Below are positions 13,401-21,700 of a stretch of DNA of 64,000 nt, in pieces. Where the stretch lies: positions 186,001 through 250,000 of the forward strand of contig NC_036458.1 of NCBI RefSeq assembly GCF_002775205.1, given 5' to 3'. Within the stretch, counting starts at the first letter, position 1, and every line of letters begins with the position of its first letter. The notes under the pieces were generated by a model. The model was not told where the DNA came from and ran no database searches. It was given only the letters and a program-made list of their open reading frames with translations. This DNA is from Xiphophorus maculatus (lineage: Eukaryota > Chordata > Actinopteri > Cyprinodontiformes > Poeciliidae). Position numbers and translations under genes: made by a program.

Positions 13401-15729
13401 ACTTCTTTACCAGACTGCACACTACTGCCAATTCCAGCTGCCAACTGTTCCTCCTGCACAAGTGATTTACAAAAATGGCACAGACCAAGAACACAGGTAA
13501 GAAAAACACAGAGGAACACTGTCCTATGGTATGTGATATCCACATACACTAAATTACATATACTGTCATATATATGATCTTAAAATAACAGTACTATAGT
13601 TATGTACACAATTTATTCCTCCTTTGATTGTGTCGTGCAGCCATTTAGGTTCCTTTCCCACTTGTATTTTATAAGTGCCGTATAAAATTTGTTGTAATCT
13701 CAATATTACTTGTGTCAAATATAATTTCTCTCATGATTTGTTTCTGAAATGTCTTTTTTTTGTAGGCAGTGAAAAAAATACAGGCTCAACTGCTGTCAAT
13801 TAGTTTTATTTGCAAGTTGGGTAAAAATCTAAACTGTGCCAAATCATTATGTCCTAACAAATTGCTCACCCATCCCTTTATTTGTTCTTTAGTTTGACAT
13901 ATCTTTCTGTGTATTTCTTGTGATACATCCTAAACCTGTCAGCGACGTGGTGGTGCGGAAGCCCAAAACTATGGTGAAAAGATATCTGCACTCCACACTT
14001 TACAGAGCTTACACAGGTATAACTGGTTTATTTTTTTGTACCTATGTTTCCTTTGTCAAAACTTATTATGATTATGTCACTGATGTTTGTAGGACCACTT
14101 CCAGTTCCCGACATTCTGGCATCAGGAGAAAAACTACGCCAGCTGCAGTCCCACTTATGGCTAAGTGGTTGGGACTACTTTTGAAGTGGACATGTTAAGT
14201 GCAATTTGAAATATGAAATATAAAATATGATAAAAAAATACATTTTTGTGTTTATTTGATTCCTATTCAAGACACTTTGATAAGAATGACTATATATTTA
14301 ATATAGGTGGCTATAGACTATCATTTGTTTACATTTTTGGTTGGTGGTGTGCCTTGCGATTTTTTCAATGAAAACAATGTACCTTGGCTCAAAAAAGGTT
14401 GAAAAACACTGGTATAGGGTATCAACTCTTGGGAGGAGTGCGGAAGATGTCCCAGTTGGACATTGGTTGGTTTTGGGGAAGTGAAACCACACAAAAAGAT
14501 TAATCCTTGTGAAAGCATACGCCCGGATGGGGTAAAAAGCTTGCGACCGAGTTTCAATTGAGCCCGTCTTTTAAGACCACGGACAAATTCTAAAAATGTG
14601 ATTAGTTGCACTGCTTACTCAAATTGTGGACTAAAGCAGTAAAATTGTTATTAAAATAACATGCTGGGTTTAATTCATCCTCAGGCCTCTGATAAAAGTT
14701 AATCGGGTTGTATCAGACAGATCCAACTGACTGATGAACTAGCGCAGATTTATCCTCCAGAGGTGGACCAGGAGGAAGTTGTGAGGTGTTGTGCGGTCAG
14801 ACCACAGAAGGTTAAGTGCTCATAGTTTTAATGGAGTCATTTAATTTCATTTATTCTAAGAGCCACAGTCAATTGTTTTTGTACACCTGCGATAAACTCA
14901 TTGCATCTCTGACATTACATCTTACATATCATCTAGTCTAGTGGTAGCAAAAGCAACAAAAAACTAGTATGCACTAGACTTACTGGAATACATACACACA
15001 ACGTACTTTGATTAAGTTACAATCAAGGTCACAATCAAGCTAATTTTCTATTTACAGCACCACAAATACGTTTGATAAACATTACATTACCAAGATAAAG
15101 AAAAAAGATATCTTTATTTTGGCTTTTATATTTTTTGTCTTTGTTTTCTCTGTCCTTTTTTGTGACATTATTTTGCTTATTGCTTACTTATCTTCCACCG
15201 GTGCTTTGTGAGGTTTGGATGGACACTACACATTGCACGGCCGCTCATATTACTGGTGAAGCAAGACATACTGCGGCCTCTATATTTGTTTTTTCTTTTT
15301 GCTCTTATGAAATTTTTTTCTGCATGATCATATATATACAGTACAGACCAAAAGTTTGGACGCACCTTTTAATTCAATGAGTTTCCTTTATTTTCATGAC
15401 TATTGACATTGTAGATTCACACGAAGGCATCAAAACTATGAATAACACGTGGAAATATGCACTAAACAAAAAAGTGTAAAACAACTGAAAATACCCCTTA
15501 TATTCTAGTTTCTTCAAAGTAGCAACCTTTTGCTGTGATTACTGCTTTGCACACACTCTGCATTTTCTTGATGAGCTTCAAGAGGTAGTCACCTGAAATG
15601 GTTTTCACTTCATAGGTGTGCCCTGTCAGGTTAATAAGTGGGATTTCTTGCCTTACAAATAGTCATGAAAATAAAGAAAACCCATTGAATTAGAGGGTGT
15701 GTCCAAACTTTTGGTCTGTACTGTATATA

Positions 15730-15774
<45 letters not shown>

Positions 15775-18700
15775 AAAACTTCAATATTAGTGGTTCTGTT
15801 TGGTAAATGTGAGTGGCCAAGACAAAGCCATGAACACATCTATTTGGTGCATTTTGAGTTATTTACAGATTCTGAAAGTGTGGAGTCTAAGCTTTCCAAT
15901 GATGTCAAGCACATAGAAATAAAAAAAATAGTTGTTCTTTCTGCATTAATATCATTTAAGACTATTTGTGATTTAGAAGCACAATTAAGGAAAAATAGAC
16001 ATGAGTTGCTATAACAGACACAAAAAATCATTTTCTGCGCCATTGAAATAATTAACCGATTTGTAGCAATTGCATTTATTTATTTTAATTTAATATTTTT
16101 AATTAATGAAAAAAACAATAGTTGTTGACCTGAAAGCAGAGAATCATTCAATACCAAGCAAAGTCATAAACCCCCAAAAAACAAGTTGAGACCTACTGCT
16201 CACTGCATACAGCTGGTCAAAGGAATGACATATCAACACTGAGTAGCTATGACTTAGCTTCTTCCTCTGATCATATAATATTCTTGGAGTTGTTTTCTTT
16301 CCACCGGCATCAACAGCTTTTATTTTGAGTAATCCCATTTTAAGCCAATGTTCCATCATTATTTTTAATACAATCCTTCGGTAAACTAGCTGTAGCACCA
16401 CACTTTGAGGTCACGTCACTGCAAATAAAGGGTCGTTTACATACAGTACCTCGTGGACCGCCAGTGGTCCAGGCAGCTCAGTTTGCGAAAGACTGCACTA
16501 AAGCAATATATTTTTTTTCTTCCCAATTTAACATATCTCACTTCTTGCTTTTTAAGGCCACAGTGGCAGCCTTCGCAGCCAGTGAGGGTCATGCCCACCC
16601 GAGGGTGGTGGAGTTGCCCAAAACAGAAGAGGGCCTGGGCTTTAACATCATGGGCGGGAAAGAACAGAACTCCCCAATCTACATCTCCAGAGTTATCCCT
16701 GGAGGAGTGGCTGATCGCCAAGGAGGACTGAAGAGAGGAGACCAGCTGCTATCTGTCAATGGAGTGGTAAGATTTATATGAAGCTACCCAAAGACTGGAC
16801 TGTTTGGTCAGTGCACAACCAAGCTGAAGTGGCGCATTCACTTCAAGTAATGTGCCACTTTCATTGTAGTGAATGTGCGACCACAATGGCTGATTGGAAA
16901 GTTACACTGCTGTCAGTTGGTGCCAGAACTGACAGAGGTGTGGTATCTGTGCAGAGCGTAGAGGCGGAGCAACATGAAAAGGCTGTGGAGCTACTGAAGG
17001 CTGCCCAGGGGTCAGTTAAGTTGGTGGTCCGCTACACTCCTAAGGTTCTTGAGGAAATGGAGGCTCGTTTTGAGAAGATGAGGAGTGCCCGGAGACGACA
17101 GCAGCACAACAGCTACTCGTAAGACTCCTTTCTGTCTATATTTCACAAGTTTATTTTGTGAAATAAGTATTAAGTGCTCATAGTTTAAATGGAGTCATTT
17201 AAATTGAGTCATTTAAACTATGAGCATAGTACATTATCATACTTAATGTAGTATGCAACACTGTATCTAAAGTAATTTCACAGAATATAATTTAAAATTG
17301 AGTAGAAGTATAGCAAAAATCCTGTTTGGGGAAAGGTTGTTCTATGTACATTGTATCCAATCATCATATCCGATCACGCCCCCATCAGTTTCATATTCCA
17401 CAAGAAAACAGAAAGCAAGCCAAAGATAGTGATTTAACACAGCTCATCTAATTGGTTTGCTGTTCATCTTTCCCATTTCAAAGATGGCAGTTTCCCTGCA
17501 ACAGCCTATCCTGACTATCAGTGCTTCCTCGTCAGATTTTCCTACTCTACCACGGCCAGGTAGCCATGTCTGTCTGTCAGTGCTACGCATCTAAAACTGC
17601 TACCGTCAAGTTTACAAACCCATAACTGTAGCCGGTTGTGTTAATGTTAAATATATTGGATAACATTATTTGAGTCACTGAAGTAAAAGCTTAGGAGTTA
17701 TGCTTAACATAACATAGAAACAATTTATATACATGACAAAACCACAAGAAGATCACTTCCTTCATCTGACCCGTTTAAAATGAAAAGCTATAGATGTATG
17801 CACTAATCCTTTTATTAGAACAGCCTACCTTTTTAAAAATGATGTACGCACTAATCCTTTTATTAGAACAGCTTACCTTTTTAAAAATATTTTAATACAA
17901 AGGTGTTTGTAAGAATAAAACAGTACAAAAACACATCTACAAATACAGATCACTGCAACTCTTTTTTGCGTATTAATGACAGACTTTATCAAATTCAGCG
18001 CAGCCACAATGTGTCCACCGAATTGCGAGGGTTACTGTGCACTAGGATGTGCTTAATATACACTAATATTACACCCCTATTACACAGCTTTACATGCTCT
18101 ATTTAATAAATAATAAATAAATAATAAATAATTAATAAATAATAAAATGTTTAATAAAAGAGTGGGTAACACTTTATTTGACGGGGTGTGAGTAAGACTG
18201 TCATGACACCGTCATAAACATGACATAACACCTGTCATGAACATGAGTAAGTCTTCATGAATATTTATGACTGTTGTCATAAAGTGTCATTCGGTAAATC
18301 ATGACACTTTTAATACAAAGTTGACATTATTCAAAATGTCTCTGTTATGACAACTTGACATTAACCAAGATCATCATATGTCATAAATATGTCATAGTAA
18401 TGTCATTAAATGTTAGCAATATAATATTGCTAACATTAAGTAAACTTAGCAGATAAAGCTACATGTTTAAATAAAGTTTAATCTGTAATACTTCTATAAC
18501 AAATTTATGACAAATCACGATTTCTTGTTTAATGACAAGTTGTCATAACAAAGATACTTTGAATATTGTCAACTTTTTGTTAAAAATGTCATTATTTACC
18601 GAATAACACTTTATGACAACAGTCATAAATATTTATGAACTCGTGTCCATGACAGGTGTTATGTCATGTTTATGACAGTGTCATGTCACTCTTATTCACA

Positions 18701-21700
18701 CCCCATCAAATAAATGTGACCAAAGAGTGTTATTAAATTTAAAAGTGTTAAAGTAAGGGACAAAATAGCCCACAAAAACAACATATTTTGTCCTGATTAA
18801 CTCCCAAACAATGACTTGGTTACTATTGTAAACAAGTCATTGTTTACAATAGTAAACAATGACTTGTTTACTATTACAAGTCATTGTAATAGTAAACATG
18901 TCTGGCATGTCTGACATGCCAGACAGCAAACTAAAGCCATTTATAAATATATTTACAAGCTGCCTAAACTAAAAACATGAAGTAATACAGCAGCTTAATG
19001 AAAGCCAGGTATAAAATAAATGAAATAAAACACATGAAACTTCCACAGGTAGGATGTCTGTTGAGTAAGCAGTATGTGACGTAGCATCGATGTGTGCATG
19101 CGCACAGGTAGATTCATGGGTAGCACAGATAAACAGATCACCTTAATTGGGATATCCCACTTGTATACAGGGCACCACATTCTGTTGCATCAAATTCTTT
19201 CATCTACCTTTAGAAAATTAGTGGTAGCATTTCTTCATGTACATCACAATATCCTTTCATCACAATACCGTTCCCTTTATTTGAATTTTCTACATTTCAT
19301 GAAATACAGACGTAGCACATATTGGTGCACTAAATTCCCTCATCAGAATATCCTACTTCATAAATACTTGGTGTTGGTGTACCAGGACCTTTTATAATAC
19401 CCATTTCAGCTTGGTAGGTGGCAAAGGTTTATCTGCTAAATTCCTTAATCAGAAGATCCTACCTCTACGTACACAGTGACGCAATAAATTATTCAATCAA
19501 AATATCCTACCTGTTAAATATGTGGGTAGAGCATATATTTTCGCATTAAGGACTTGTATCAGAATATCCTACCTTTTATAAAATATTTTAAATACAGAGG
19601 AGTTTATAAGAAGTGTTTATAAGAATGATAAGAATGAAACAGTATCAGACGGGAAAGAAATTTTTTATTGAAATTAAAATAAACAGACATCTACAAATAC
19701 TATATTAATGAGTTAATGAGCAAACTCTTTTTGCTCATTAATAAATTGTATGACAGTGTTTATGAAATGAAGCACCTGAAATGAGATGGTATGCTTAATA
19801 TACACTAATATTACACCCTAGGTATACACAGCTTCGATCTCGCATAATATCGCTACCAACATGCTCTATTTCAGGGGTGTCAAACTCATTTTGGTTTAGG
19901 GGTCGCACACAGCTTAATCTGATCTCAAGGGGGCCACACAGGTAAACTCATTGCAAGATTAAATAGAACTAATAAAAGTGGACTTGTTGATTTTTATATT
20001 AAACAAATTTCACTTTTACAAAATATATTGTGAAAAAGCTCAGAGTTTTTAAGAAAAGCATGTGCAATTTCAACACTACTTTTACATTTATTTAAGTGCA
20101 TTATGCATAAGAACTGATCACAGTGATTGTACAATGTTGCAAAAACATTTATTCACAGTTTTTGGAACTTAAAAACACTGTCCTGCATGACATAATACAG
20201 CAAACAGATAAAAATTAATAAATGATTTAAAATCAATTTTCCACATCTGGGAATCAATTTAAACAAATTGTCTGGCTTCACACATTTGAAATCTTAAGTG
20301 TCAGCTGCTTTAAACAGATATTTGATTAAGTACATTTGTCACCTTTCTTGTTGATGCATAAAATCTATACATATAGAAAAACTTACATACATAACATGTA
20401 TTGCATGCATGATAAATATTTTACTCAACAAAACTCTTTTGTTGTAAATGTGTTACTGACTAGCACTAACTTTAACAGAATTAATTCAGCAAATATTCAA
20501 AGCTGTAATTTTTAATAGTGCAACGTTGACAGTAACATTCCATAGGATTTGGTTTTACTCAGTATTTGCCCCTGAAACTTGGCATCTTTTATCCTGGACA
20601 AGTACATCAATATCAGGCATCATGTCCTGAGCAGCAGCCAATTTCAGAGTCTCATTTAAGTATTAAGTACTTATGTGTGAACTTTGAGCGCAGCTTTGTT
20701 TTATTTATATTCATTAGTGAGAAAATTTGCTCACAAAGGTAGGTAGTCCCAAACATGGACAACATTTTCGCAGCCAGTGCTGTCAGTTTAGGATATCCTG
20801 GTAGGAGACACTTGTAAAATGTGTCCAAGCCAACTGATGCAAATTTGTCCTTCAATTCCACATCACACTGCAAATCAATGATTTCAAGTTGCTTATCAAC
20901 GGGCACATCAGAAGCTCTGACTGTGAATGGTGAGCGAAAAACTGAGAATTCTGTCTCAAGTTCGCTAAATACCTGAAATCTTTTCTCAAACTCACTCAGC
21001 AACCTTGAAATCGTATCTTTGTACCGTTTCACATCACGGTTAACGCTTGCTGCGCACACATCTCTTAGACAGGTGAAGATGAACAGGGTCCCCGCTTGCC
21101 GTCTGCGTCTCCCATAACGTCAGCTTTGACTTGAATGCACATATGGCGTCATAATACTGTGTTGCAATTTTTTTGCGTCCTTGCAACATTTTGTTCAGAT
21201 TATTCAAGTGTCCTGTGATCTCAACCATAAATGCAAGGTCCTGCAGCCATAGCGGGCATTGTAATTCCTGAACAGGTTTACCTTTTTTCTCCATGAACTG
21301 TCCAATTTCCCCATGTAGATCAAAGAAGCTCTTCAGCACAGCACCTCTGCTTAACCATCTAACTTCAGTGTGGTATGGTAGACCATGGGCAATGTTGCAT
21401 TCACTGAGAAGGCTGTCAAACTGACAATGATTGAGAGCTCTGCCTCGGATGAAATTGACAGTTCGGACAACCACCTCCATGACGCGATCCATTTTTAACG
21501 ACTTGCAGCAAAATGCCTCCTGATGCAAAATACAATGAAATGTCCAAAACTCACCCCCTTTATTTGCAGCTTGTACTTTCTCTCTGAACTTTGTCACAAC
21601 ACCTGTCTTTTTCCCAATCATTGACGGCGCACCATCAGTAGCCAGGCCTACGGCGCGGGACCAGTCCACCCCGACTCTGTCCAGCGCTCCAACAACGGAG

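Noticed and set aside
17117..17122. TCG TAA as the natural end of lin7b
   Set aside because: The bases form a good donor, and the terminal exon at 23728 restores the known LIN7B C-terminus in phase.
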